NCBI GenBank assembly: GCA_903850425.1 | Contig: CAINLR010000113.1 | Location: forward strand, 24,972-88,971 | DNA length: 64,000 bases | Reading direction: 5' to 3' | From: an uncultured Verrucomicrobia subdivision 3 bacterium | GTDB lineage: Bacteria; Verrucomicrobiota; Verrucomicrobiia; Limisphaerales; UBA11358 | Part shown: one piece after another, positions 7,272 to 14,017 of the stretch | Position numbering within the stretch: the first letter of the stretch is position 1 | Layout of the letters: every line of letters starts with the position of its first letter | The notes under the pieces: model-generated | The model's input: the letters and a program-made list of their open reading frames with translations, nothing else | What the model was told of the DNA's origin: nothing | Database searches by the model: none | Made by a program: the position numbers and the translations under genes

Positions 7272-8628
7272 TTCCTCATCAGCGCCGCGAAAAACGTCTC
7301 GCCAAAAGGCGACGCCTCAACTCGCCGGCATGCAGGCCTCTGCCGTTCGAGTTCCGCTTTGTTTTGTCCTGACCGGGGTCTTGTCTTTGTTGGTCAGCGG
7401 CGGAGCCTTGCTGGCGCAACCGGATTTGCTGGCGATGTATCATTACACGCCGCACCTCATCGCCATCACGCATCTGTTCGTGCTCGGTTTCATCTGTTCC
7501 ATCGTCATGGGGGCAATGTATCAGCTCGTGCCCGTCACCTTGGAAACGCAGATCTATAGCGAACGGCTGGTAAAATTTCAATTTGCGGCACACGTTATCG
7601 GCTTTGTCGGGATAGTCTGGGCGTTTTGGAATTTCAACATGGCGATGGTGGGCGCGTTCGGCTCGCTACTGACGCTGGGCGTCGGATTGTTTGTATTCAA
7701 CCTGGCCTGCACGCTCGCAAAGGTTAAACGTTGGAACACCATCAAGTTTGGCATCACATCCGCGCTGCTTTGGTTATCCGCCACGGTCGCGGCCGGACTT
7801 TTTGTGACTGCCTCGAAATTTTGGAACTTCTTCGCCTTTCAGCCGCTCGCGGCGATGCACGCCCACGCGCACCTTGGCGTGGTCGGAGTGTTCGTGCTTA
7901 TGATCGTTACGGTCAGCTACAAACTCGTGCCGATGTTCACCCTGAGCGAACTGCAAAGCGAACGGCGCGCATGGTGTTCGGTGGCGTTGATCAATATTGG
8001 CTTGGTGGGCATTTTCATCACCGTCTTGTTTCAAGAACCGTTTAAGCCGTTGTTTGCTCTGGTCACGATCAGCGGGTTTCTTTTATACGGGTGGGAAATG
8101 GTCGCAATCCTGCGCGCCCGCAACCGGAGTGCTTTGGATTGGGGCATGAAATATTTCCTGACCGCCATCGGATTGCTCCTTCCATTGTCCATTTTGGCGC
8201 TCGCGCTGACCTGGTCGGGACTGGCGGTGAACGCCTTGACGATGCAGTTGGAAAGCGTCTATGGCTTGCTTGGGCTGCTCGGTCTCGTGGGATTGGCGAT
8301 TCTGGGGATGCTTTACAAAATCGTTCCTTTCCTAGTCTGGTTTCACAGTTACAGCCGTCACATCGGTCGCGCCAAAGTACCCGCGCTGGCGGACATGTAT
8401 TCTGTGCCACTCCAAATTGCCGGCTACTGGATCTTTCTGATGGGACTTTCGGGTCTGAGCCTTGCGACGGCTTGGTCGCACGCAGCTGGTATCCGCTGGG
8501 GTGGCGGATTACTGGCGCTCAGCCTAGCCATTTTTGTGTTGAACATGGGCAAAATCCTCGCGCACTACATCCGTCCTCAAGTCGAACCCTTTTCGAAGAA
8601 ATCAAATTCAGCGACAAAAACTTTATGA
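7237..8628 (+). CDS. Heme-copper-oxidase-like (NnrS-type) membrane protein
   Basis: The start at 7237 (MEALLPKSA) follows an AAAGGAA site and sits inside the upstream gene. The 463-residue product has around twelve membrane segments. Histidines lie in or near segments in heme-ligand-like contexts: HYTPHLIAITHLF, MHAHAHLGVVGVF and WFHSYSRHIG. The HAHLG pattern is found in subunit-I-like and NnrS-like proteins encoded beside NO reductases. It may bind heme and act in NO or electron handling at the membrane, but no catalytic role can be shown from sequence. It is followed by the MIP18 gene with an ATGA overlap. Confidence 0.65.
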   Translation: MEALLPKSAIVDSSSAPRKTSRQKATPQLAGMQASAVRVPLCFVLTGVLSLLVSGGALLAQPDLLAMYHYTPHLIAITHLFVLGFICSIVMGAMYQLVPVTLETQIYSERLVKFQFAAHVIGFVGIVWAFWNFNMAMVGAFGSLLTLGVGLFVFNLACTLAKVKRWNTIKFGITSALLWLSATVAAGLFVTASKFWNFFAFQPLAAMHAHAHLGVVGVFVLMIVTVSYKLVPMFTLSELQSERRAWCSVALINIGLVGIFITVLFQEPFKPLFALVTISGFLLYGWEMVAILRARNRSALDWGMKYFLTAIGLLLPLSILALALTWSGLAVNALTMQLESVYGLLGLLGLVGLAILGMLYKIVPFLVWFHSYSRHIGRAKVPALADMYSVPLQIAGYWIFLMGLSGLSLATAWSHAAGIRWGGGLLALSLAIFVLNMGKILAHYIRPQVEPFSKKSNSATKTL

Positions 8629-8942
8629 CCGCCGCACCCCTTACGGACGAACTAGTCCTTGAAACCTTGCGCCAGGTGATTGACCCGGAACTCGGGCTTA
8701 ACATCGTGGATCTGGGACTCGTCTATCGTTATGCCTGCGCCGCCGGCAAGCTGACCGTGACGATGACTCTCACCACGCCCGGCTGTCCGATGCACGACAG
8801 TATTGCTGAGGGTGTGAAAAATATTTTACTGACGCTCGACGGCGTGGCCGAAGTAGAAGTCGAAGTCGTTTGGGATCCGCCGTGGCATCCCTCGATGATG
8901 ACGGAAACCGGCCGAGCCATGGCGGGCGTCCGCAGTTTTTAA
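8625..8942 (+). CDS. MIP18/DUF59-family iron-sulfur assembly protein
   Basis: The 105-residue product contains the family core: ALRQVIDPELGLNIVDLGLVY-like N-terminus (here LETLRQVIDPELG, NIVDLGLVY) and TTPGCPMHDSI with the conserved Cys. It is related to SufT and PaaD, which help deliver Fe-S clusters to target enzymes. Its start overlaps the stop of the membrane-protein gene. In this cluster it could serve maturation of the Rieske, ferredoxin or other Fe-S proteins of the NO module; the partner is inferred. Confidence 0.82.
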   Translation: MTAAPLTDELVLETLRQVIDPELGLNIVDLGLVYRYACAAGKLTVTMTLTTPGCPMHDSIAEGVKNILLTLDGVAEVEVEVVWDPPWHPSMMTETGRAMAGVRSF

Positions 8943-8976
8943 CCCACAACCAAAACAAAATACCGACAACGAAATT

Positions 8977-9279
8977 ATGAATACATTAACTGAAACCCTC
9001 ATCGGCCCCGACAAAGTCATGGATGTGCGCTCCATTCCTTGCTCCGTGAAGCACGGCCTCATTGTTCAGACTTGGCTCCAATTGGCCGTTGGCGACCACT
9101 TCATCCTGTTCAACGATCATGATCCCGTGCCACTTCGCTACCAGTTCGCCGCACAATGGCCTGAAACTTTTTCCTGGGAGCATCTGGTCAACATTCCCGG
9201 CGAAGCGCGCGTGAAGATCACGAAGTTGAAAGCCACAGCACCCGTTGGGAAAGTCGCTGAATGTTGCGGCGGACATTGA
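8977..9279 (+). CDS. DUF2249 protein, 100 aa
   Basis: This single-domain protein has the pattern LDVRSIPCSVKHGL in shifted form (MDVRSIPCSVKHGLI), then QLAVGDHFILFNDHDPVPLRYQF and the C-terminal FSWEHL. It matches the DUF2249 group with a His-Asp-Pro-x-Pro-L-R-Y motif. The C-terminal tail ends with VAECCGGH, a paired Cys-Cys and His that may hold metal. It is the last gene of the plus-strand operon and is followed by a hairpin terminator. Confidence 0.75.
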   Translation: MNTLTETLIGPDKVMDVRSIPCSVKHGLIVQTWLQLAVGDHFILFNDHDPVPLRYQFAAQWPETFSWEHLVNIPGEARVKITKLKATAPVGKVAECCGGH

Positions 9280-9300
9280 CGCGAAAAAAAAATCACTTTC

Positions 9301-9334
9301 AAAAAACGGCCTTCGTTGTCGAGGGCTGTTTTTA
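9301..9334. terminator. Bidirectional hairpin terminator
   Basis: AAAAACGGCCTTCG, a TTGT loop, then CGAGGGCTGTTTTT form a hairpin flanked by A and T tracts, so it can work on both strands. It sits between two convergent genes, the DUF2249 gene ending at 9279 and the Rieske gene ending at 9354. Confidence 0.7.
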
Positions 9335-9353
9335 CTCAATTGCTCGTCTAGCG

Positions 9354-9755
9354 TTACGTCACGGGGACATTAACAATCAAATGGCCTTGATCGTTCGAGG
9401 CGGCAGGCAGGATTGGCAAGTCTCGCTTGGCCGGTCCTTCGGTCACGTGGCCAGTGGAGTCAAATGTTGAACCATGACATTTGCAGTAAAAAGAATGATC
9501 GGGCTCGGAGGAAAGCTGGCATTTCCGGTGTGTGCAGATGGCTGACAGTGCGACCAGCTTATCCCCTTGGCGAATCACAAAAAATCCTTGGTCGCAGAAA
9601 TTATTGTAAACTCCGTCAGCGGCATATTCACTCGTTGGCCCGGCATCGACCTTCCGCTCCTTGCGGGTGGCGGAACTACCGCCATCGTCCATCGTCTGGC
9701 AACCAGTGGCGAGTCCGGCGGTCAGCAGCAAGAACTGTCGGCGATTGAGCTTCAT
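9354..9755 (-). CDS. Rieske [2Fe-2S] lipoprotein
   Basis: The start at 9755 gives a 133-residue product with an NRRQFLLL twin-arginine-like N-terminus and a lipobox ending in ATGC around residue 19. The Rieske motif pair is present: CTHRKC (C-x-H) and CKCHGSTFD (C-x-x-H), followed by the Pro-rich loop. It should be an exported, membrane-tethered 2Fe-2S electron carrier. The gene starts 7 bases after the outer-membrane protein stop and is probably co-transcribed with it. Its redox partner may be in the same NO-reduction module. Confidence 0.85.
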   Translation of the reverse strand: MKLNRRQFLLLTAGLATGCQTMDDGGSSATRKERKVDAGPTSEYAADGVYNNFCDQGFFVIRQGDKLVALSAICTHRKCQLSSEPDHSFYCKCHGSTFDSTGHVTEGPAKRDLPILPAASNDQGHLIVNVPVT

Positions 9756-9762
9756 CCGCAGT

Positions 9763-10680
9763 TCAATACTCAAACACGAGGCTGGTGACAATGCCGCTGT
9801 GGATATCCGCCCGCGCATTGCTGTTGATGGGAAAAACCAAGCCAAACCCCAACCGTGGTTGCACCCGGCCGATGGTTTTGAGATTGAGGCGAAAACAGGC
9901 GTTGCCGACCAGGCTGTTTTGGCCGCTGTTATCCTTGTTCAAGGGCGTTTCGCCGACCAGTTCAAACATTGGAATAAAGCGTTGCACGCCGGGCAGAGGC
10001 AGTTCGCGGTGTTCAATTGCATAGCCGAAAGTGAAACCGTATTCAAAGGTTTGCAAACCGCCATCCCCGCCGCCACCGGTCAGCGTCGAGAATCCATAAA
10101 TAGATTGGATGGTCAAATGCTCGCCAATTTTGGTGTCGTTGAACATTTTCGGGACGAATTCGGGATTAACACTGATGGCGGAACTGGCGGGAATGCCAAC
10201 TTCAATCGCGCCGCCAAATGTCGTGTCAAAACATCCAGTGCGGGATACATATTGGTAAAACGGATAACGCGCGCCAAGGTCAATGTTGCCAATACCTTGC
10301 GCGACCGTGCCAGAATCAGAATCACGCTCGTAAGGAATTTCAACTTCCAAAGTCAAATTGCCGAAACCCTTTTCAACTTCGGCGGTGACGACATCGCTTT
10401 TGGCGCTGTCATTTTTGGTGTGCAGCCAGTCCAGCCGGGCCTCGTTGATTTCCAAACCTGAATCATCCACCAAAAACGGTTCCGGAAAATCGCCCTGGCT
10501 GTAATAACTGCGGTGGTCGAGGCCGTTGAATAGCCCATAGCGAGTGTCTGACGTGGCGGCGGAATTAATGTGGGGCGCCGCCGTCTGCTCAACCGCCAGC
10601 GCCGCAGCTTGAATTGAAGCGGCAAAGGAAACCGTTGCCAGAACGCAGATGGTTTTTTTCTTTTGTAAATTCATGCCCAC
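9763..10680 (-). CDS. Outer-membrane beta-barrel protein
   Basis: The 305-residue protein has a signal peptide (KKKTICVLATVSFAASIQAAALA) and alternates beta strands throughout, ending with an aromatic C-terminal TSLVFEY, typical of outer-membrane barrels. The pattern GIGNIDLGARYPFY and FGLVFPIN resembles the transporter/MetA-like barrel group found in many Gram-negatives. It is probably a porin-like or channel protein of the NO-module outer membrane. Substrate is unknown. The upstream region up to 10837 holds a TTTTGAC half-site but no complete regulator box. Confidence 0.65.
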   Translation of the reverse strand: MGMNLQKKKTICVLATVSFAASIQAAALAVEQTAAPHINSAATSDTRYGLFNGLDHRSYYSQGDFPEPFLVDDSGLEINEARLDWLHTKNDSAKSDVVTAEVEKGFGNLTLEVEIPYERDSDSGTVAQGIGNIDLGARYPFYQYVSRTGCFDTTFGGAIEVGIPASSAISVNPEFVPKMFNDTKIGEHLTIQSIYGFSTLTGGGGDGGLQTFEYGFTFGYAIEHRELPLPGVQRFIPMFELVGETPLNKDNSGQNSLVGNACFRLNLKTIGRVQPRLGFGLVFPINSNARADIHSGIVTSLVFEY

Positions 10681-10837
10681 AAGATACCAGTAAAAAGAAA
10701 ACCAGCTTCCGGGGGCTTGCTAATTTTTGACGGTGGTTTGCGCAATCTTTTCGATGGATTCGGGAGAACTCAACATCCGCTGCGCAAACTATCCAAGGCT
10801 CTTTAAAAACTGCTATTCACTGCCGACATGAAAGTGG

Positions 10838-11233
10838 TCAAATCTCCGGCGCGTTGCGGAATCCGTCAAGCCAATGGCGCAGGCTCATGATGGGATGTTC
10901 CCATAACATGCGCGGTCCGGCATAACGCATCATGACCCGGATTTGTTCGCGCCGAGTCTTCTGATAACAATGGACGGGACATTTCGCGCACGTGGGTTTG
11001 TCTTCGCCAAACCGGCAGCGATCCAGCCGCACGTTGGCATAGTTCAACAGTCCCTGACACTCCGCGCAAAGTGAACTCGTTGTGTTGTGATGATCGCGAC
11101 AATGTATCTTCATCATTGCCTCCATCGTTTTCCATTCGCGATTTAGCCGCTGGTTGGAGAAGGCGACTAAGCTGGCGCCATTTGCCACCGTGGCGATGGG
11201 ATCGGTCAGAGTTGGAGTAATGGTCGTATTCAT
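10838..11233 (-). CDS. ygbA: YgbA-type NO-stress protein (nitrous oxide-stimulated promoter family)
   Basis: The 131-residue protein has the family cysteine pattern: MKIHCRDHH, LCAECQGLLNYANVRLDRC, CAKCPVHCY, then the conserved REQIRVMMRYAGPRML tail. In E. coli, ygbA is induced by NO through NsrR. The ATG at 11233 is chosen because a DNR/FNR box at 11281-11268 is followed by 22 bases, a GAGAAT -10 and 6 bases before this ATG. That would make the mRNA leaderless or nearly so. The cysteines probably bind metal. Confidence 0.82.
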   Translation of the reverse strand: MNTTITPTLTDPIATVANGASLVAFSNQRLNREWKTMEAMMKIHCRDHHNTTSSLCAECQGLLNYANVRLDRCRFGEDKPTCAKCPVHCYQKTRREQIRVMMRYAGPRMLWEHPIMSLRHWLDGFRNAPEI

Positions 11234-11267
11234 GAAAATATTCTCGCACGCCATCCCGTGAATATTT

Positions 11268-11281
11268 TTGATGCAAGTCAA
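11268..11281 (-). promoter_or_regulatory. DNR/FNR-type operator of ygbA
   Basis: The minus-strand sequence TTGAC-TTGC-ATCAA matches the FNR/DNR consensus. It lies 22 bases upstream of GAGAAT at 11245-11240, the class II activator spacing. Confidence 0.75.
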
Positions 11282-11323
11282 AGATTCGACCAGTTTGCGT
11301 TCAGCGATAAATCACACGGTTAT

Positions 11324-11337
11324 TTGACCTGAATCAA
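11324..11337 (+). promoter_or_regulatory. DNR/FNR-type operator of the DGC operon
   Basis: TTGAC-CTGA-ATCAA, followed after 22 bases by GAGAAT at 11360-11365 and then the ATG at 11389. It lies in the intergenic region shared with the divergent ygbA gene, which has its own box. Confidence 0.75.
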
Positions 11338-11388
11338 ATTAATACGCGCAGAGTTGGGCGAGAATGAATTTATAAGAAAGACATCATT

Positions 11389-11856
11389 ATGAACGACAGC
11401 GACTCAACACCGAAGACATCATCGAAACCGACTAGCGTGGTCTATGCCTGTTCCGGTTGCTCCGACGCCGGCGAAATCGCCGACCGCGTCGCCCGCCAAC
11501 TCAACCACGATGGCACAGCGAAGATGTCCTGCCTCGCGGGTATCGGCGGCCGAGTTAAAAGTTTGTTGGCAACGGCCGAAAGAGCGGAGCGCATTCTGGT
11601 GGTGGACGGTTGCCCTCTGAATTGCGCCGCCCACACGCTCAAGCTTGCCGGCTTCCAAAAATTTGAACATCTCGAACTGCATAAAATAGGCATCCGCAAA
11701 GGTTCAACCCCTGTGACGAATGAGCGCATTGCGGAAGGCGTGTCGGCAGCCCGAAAAATACTTTCTGAGGTTGTTGACGAGCCTCCGCACAACGTTGAAT
11801 ATCTGCCATCACTTTACAGCGCTATCGTTGAACTTACCAATGCTGCCAAACCATGA
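11389..11856 (+). CDS. DGC-domain putative zinc-binding protein
   Basis: The 155-residue product contains the DGC protein signatures: YACSGCSDAGEIADRVA near the N-terminus, MSCLAGIGG in the middle and VVDGCPLNCA containing the name-giving D-G-C triplet. The conserved cysteines are thought to bind zinc. Homologues commonly sit in NO/denitrification operons, but their function is not known to me. The gene starts the 11389-12826 operon and has its own regulator box upstream. The stop overlaps the next start (ATGA). Confidence 0.8.
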   Translation: MNDSDSTPKTSSKPTSVVYACSGCSDAGEIADRVARQLNHDGTAKMSCLAGIGGRVKSLLATAERAERILVVDGCPLNCAAHTLKLAGFQKFEHLELHKIGIRKGSTPVTNERIAEGVSAARKILSEVVDEPPHNVEYLPSLYSAIVELTNAAKP

Positions 11857-12101
11857 ACATGCCACCGCTGAATAAATTTAAACGTTTTGATGTGCGCGCC
11901 CAGATCCAGCGCGGCGTCGAGCCATTCCCGGAAATCCACAAGCGGGTTCACGCGCTTGGCCCCGATGAAGGGTTGATTGTGGTTGCACCATTTTTACCGT
12001 CGCCCTTGGTCGAAAAATTGGCCGGTGACGGTTTCGCCAGCAAGGTGGAGCGTGGCACCGGCAGCGACTGGCTGGTTTACTTTTGGCATAAGGCAGCTTA
12101 A
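11853..12101 (+). CDS. DUF2249 protein, 82 aa
   Basis: A single DUF2249 domain: FDVRAQIQRGVEPFPEIHKRV, then EGLIVVAPFLPSPLVEKLAGDGF, the same layout as the first domain of the gene at 6759. The overlap with the DGC gene and the 8-base gap to the Crp/Fnr gene place it in one operon with both. It is the third DUF2249 gene of the cluster, giving four such domains in total. Confidence 0.78.
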   Translation: MNMPPLNKFKRFDVRAQIQRGVEPFPEIHKRVHALGPDEGLIVVAPFLPSPLVEKLAGDGFASKVERGTGSDWLVYFWHKAA

Positions 12102-12109
12102 ATAAGCCC

Positions 12110-12826
12110 ATGTCAACGCTGGCCGAACTCAAAACCTTTGCCATTACCAACACCCTGAGGAGTTGCCAGCTTTTCACCGGACTTCCCCCGCAGGACCTTG
12201 CAAACATCGCGGCGGTCACGGTCGTCAAGTCATTGGAAAAAGGAGAATACTTGTTTCATGAAGGTGACGTGGCGAGCGGTTTTTATGTCATCCAACGGGG
12301 CGCGGTGAACGTGCATCGCGTGACCGCAACGGGCAAGGAGCAGGTCATCCATGTTTTCCGCACCGGCGACTCTTTCGCGGAGGTTGCTTTGGCAGCCCCC
12401 ACCGGCTATCCCGCCGACGCACGTGCGTTGGAAAACAGCCAAGTTTTGTTGGTGCAAAAGGATGGTATCCTCACGTTGCTCAAACGTCAGCCGGAACTGG
12501 CGCTACGGATGTTGGGTTCGATGAGCAGTCATCTACGCGTGTTGGTGGGGCAAATTGAGGATCTCACCGTCAAAGATGTCGAGACGCGGCTGGCCAACTG
12601 GCTCGTGAAACGTTGTCCCAATCCGCAGAGCGAAGCCCTGGTGAAAATTGAGCTGACGACCAACAAACGCGTGCTCGCGGCGGAGCTCGGCACCGTCAGC
12701 GAAACATTTTCCCGCACGCTGGCGAAATTTCGCGGACTAAAATTAATTGCGGTCAAAGGTAAAACGCTCACCGTGTTATCGCCGGCGAAACTGCATGCAT
12801 TATTGAAACGCAACTTGGGGGAATAA
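12110..12826 (+). CDS. Crp/Fnr-family regulator, DNR/NnrR-like
   Basis: The 238-residue protein has an N-terminal cyclic-nucleotide-binding-fold domain (GEYLFHEGDVASGFYVIQRG) and a C-terminal winged helix. The recognition helix reads SETFSRTLAKF, with the E-T-x-S-R residues that contact TTGA half sites in FNR. Only one N-terminal Cys (RSCQLF) is present, so it lacks the four-cysteine cluster of true FNR and is more like DNR or NnrR, which sense NO. It is the natural candidate to bind the five boxes found near 11275, 11330, 13917, 16393 and 18631. It may autoregulate through the box at 11324. Confidence 0.82.
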   Translation: MSTLAELKTFAITNTLRSCQLFTGLPPQDLANIAAVTVVKSLEKGEYLFHEGDVASGFYVIQRGAVNVHRVTATGKEQVIHVFRTGDSFAEVALAAPTGYPADARALENSQVLLVQKDGILTLLKRQPELALRMLGSMSSHLRVLVGQIEDLTVKDVETRLANWLVKRCPNPQSEALVKIELTTNKRVLAAELGTVSETFSRTLAKFRGLKLIAVKGKTLTVLSPAKLHALLKRNLGE

Positions 12827-12844
12827 TTTGGCGGCGGCTAATCC

Positions 12845-13861
12845 TTAAGGCTGGGGCGGATCGGCAAGTTGCAGTTCTTTGATTTGTTGAGCCATTTGTT
12901 GCGGAGTCACCGACGACTTCCAGTGGCCGGAACATTTTCCGTAAACCAGAGTGATGACAAAGATTCCGACGATGCTCCACGCCACCATCGTCGGCCACAC
13001 TCGACGCTTGGTAAATGCCACACTGACCCCAAGCGTGTTTGAAACCGGGCAGGCTTCCACGCATTCCAAGCAAAGTGAACATTCATCAGAATAAACTGTG
13101 ATCAGCCGATCCACCGGCAGTGAAGCCGGGCAGACCTTGGCGCATTTACCGCAATCAATGCAAGAAGGGATATCGCGTTTGATATGGGTCGGACTCAGCA
13201 AACCAGCCAAAGAGGTCAAAGCACCGTAAGGGCAAAGATAACGACACCAGAAGTTCCGAACCAAAATTGAAAGAATCACCAGAATTGTCAGGACGACAAT
13301 CGTCGTGGGACTTGGATGCAGGAAGAATTGCAACAGGCGGACGTCAGCCATTTGATTGAAGGGGCTTTCCAAAAATGCCTCCAAGTCTGCGAGACTCATT
13401 CGACAGGAAATGACATAAGCAAAAAATCCGAGCAGTAAATATTTGATGGAGCGGAGCAATCTGTCAGGCCATTTGGGCAAACTAAAATTGCGTCTAAAGA
13501 TTTTGCGCCCCACATCCGCCAATTTTTCGGAAAGCAGTCCGAAGGGACAAACCCAGCTACAGAATGATTTTTTGAATAGAAATGAAAGGGCCAGAATTGC
13601 CGCAAAAATTAGCAGTCCCGCTGGATGAACCGCATGAACGATGCCGGTCTGCAACCAATAGCGGGCGCTCATGAGCGCGCTGATGGGGAGAAAAGCTTCA
13701 ACACCCGGTGGACGGGCGGCTATTGGCTGTGCAGAGTTCAGGCATGAATGATAAAATTCGATGAACCGCCAACCGATAAATAGACAAATCCCCAAGAAAA
13801 TTAGTTGCACCGTCCGACGCAGGCGATGCGGCTTTGTCTCATTTTTGACAAGTGTTTTCAT
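12845..13861 (-). CDS. NapH/NosR-type membrane polyferredoxin
   Basis: The 338-residue protein has membrane segments at the N- and C-termini and between. Two CxxxCP motifs are present, CSWVCPFG and CRYLCPYG, followed by two 4Fe-4S ferredoxin motifs CIDCGKCAKVCP and CSLCLECVEACP. This is the layout of NapH and the C-terminal half of NosR, which move electrons from quinol to periplasmic reductases. The gene has an upstream box at 13923-13910 and a GATATT -10 at 22 bases. No nosZ or nap gene is in the window, so its acceptor is unknown. Confidence 0.82.
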   Translation of the reverse strand: MKTLVKNETKPHRLRRTVQLIFLGICLFIGWRFIEFYHSCLNSAQPIAARPPGVEAFLPISALMSARYWLQTGIVHAVHPAGLLIFAAILALSFLFKKSFCSWVCPFGLLSEKLADVGRKIFRRNFSLPKWPDRLLRSIKYLLLGFFAYVISCRMSLADLEAFLESPFNQMADVRLLQFFLHPSPTTIVVLTILVILSILVRNFWCRYLCPYGALTSLAGLLSPTHIKRDIPSCIDCGKCAKVCPASLPVDRLITVYSDECSLCLECVEACPVSNTLGVSVAFTKRRVWPTMVAWSIVGIFVITLVYGKCSGHWKSSVTPQQMAQQIKELQLADPPQP

Positions 13862-13909
13862 AAACAGACTTTCTTTAAATTAATATCGGTGTTCTCGCGC
13901 AAAACATCT

Positions 13910-13923
13910 TTGACGCACATCAA
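13910..13923 (-). promoter_or_regulatory. DNR/FNR-type operator of the NapH/NosR-like gene
   Basis: The minus-strand sequence TTGAT-GTGC-GTCAA is followed after exactly 22 bases by GATATT (13887-13882). The ATG is at 13861. Confidence 0.75.
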
Positions 13924-13963
13924 ACAATTCCGTGAACGATTGGGCTCTTTGTGAGTCCATGAA

Positions 13964-13997
13964 AAATCCCGCCCGCATTTTCATGCGGACGGGATCC
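13964..13997 (-). terminator. Terminator of norB
   Basis: On the minus strand GATCCCGTCCGCAT, a GAAA loop and ATGCGGGCGGGAT form a strong stem followed by TTTTC. It lies 21 bases after the norB stop. Confidence 0.75.
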
Positions 13998-14017
13998 CAC
14001 AAACGTGCGCTAAAACT

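Noticed and set aside
10721..10745. Possible DNR box upstream of the outer-membrane protein gene
   Set aside because: TTTTGAC is present, but the second half site is not at the 4-base spacing.
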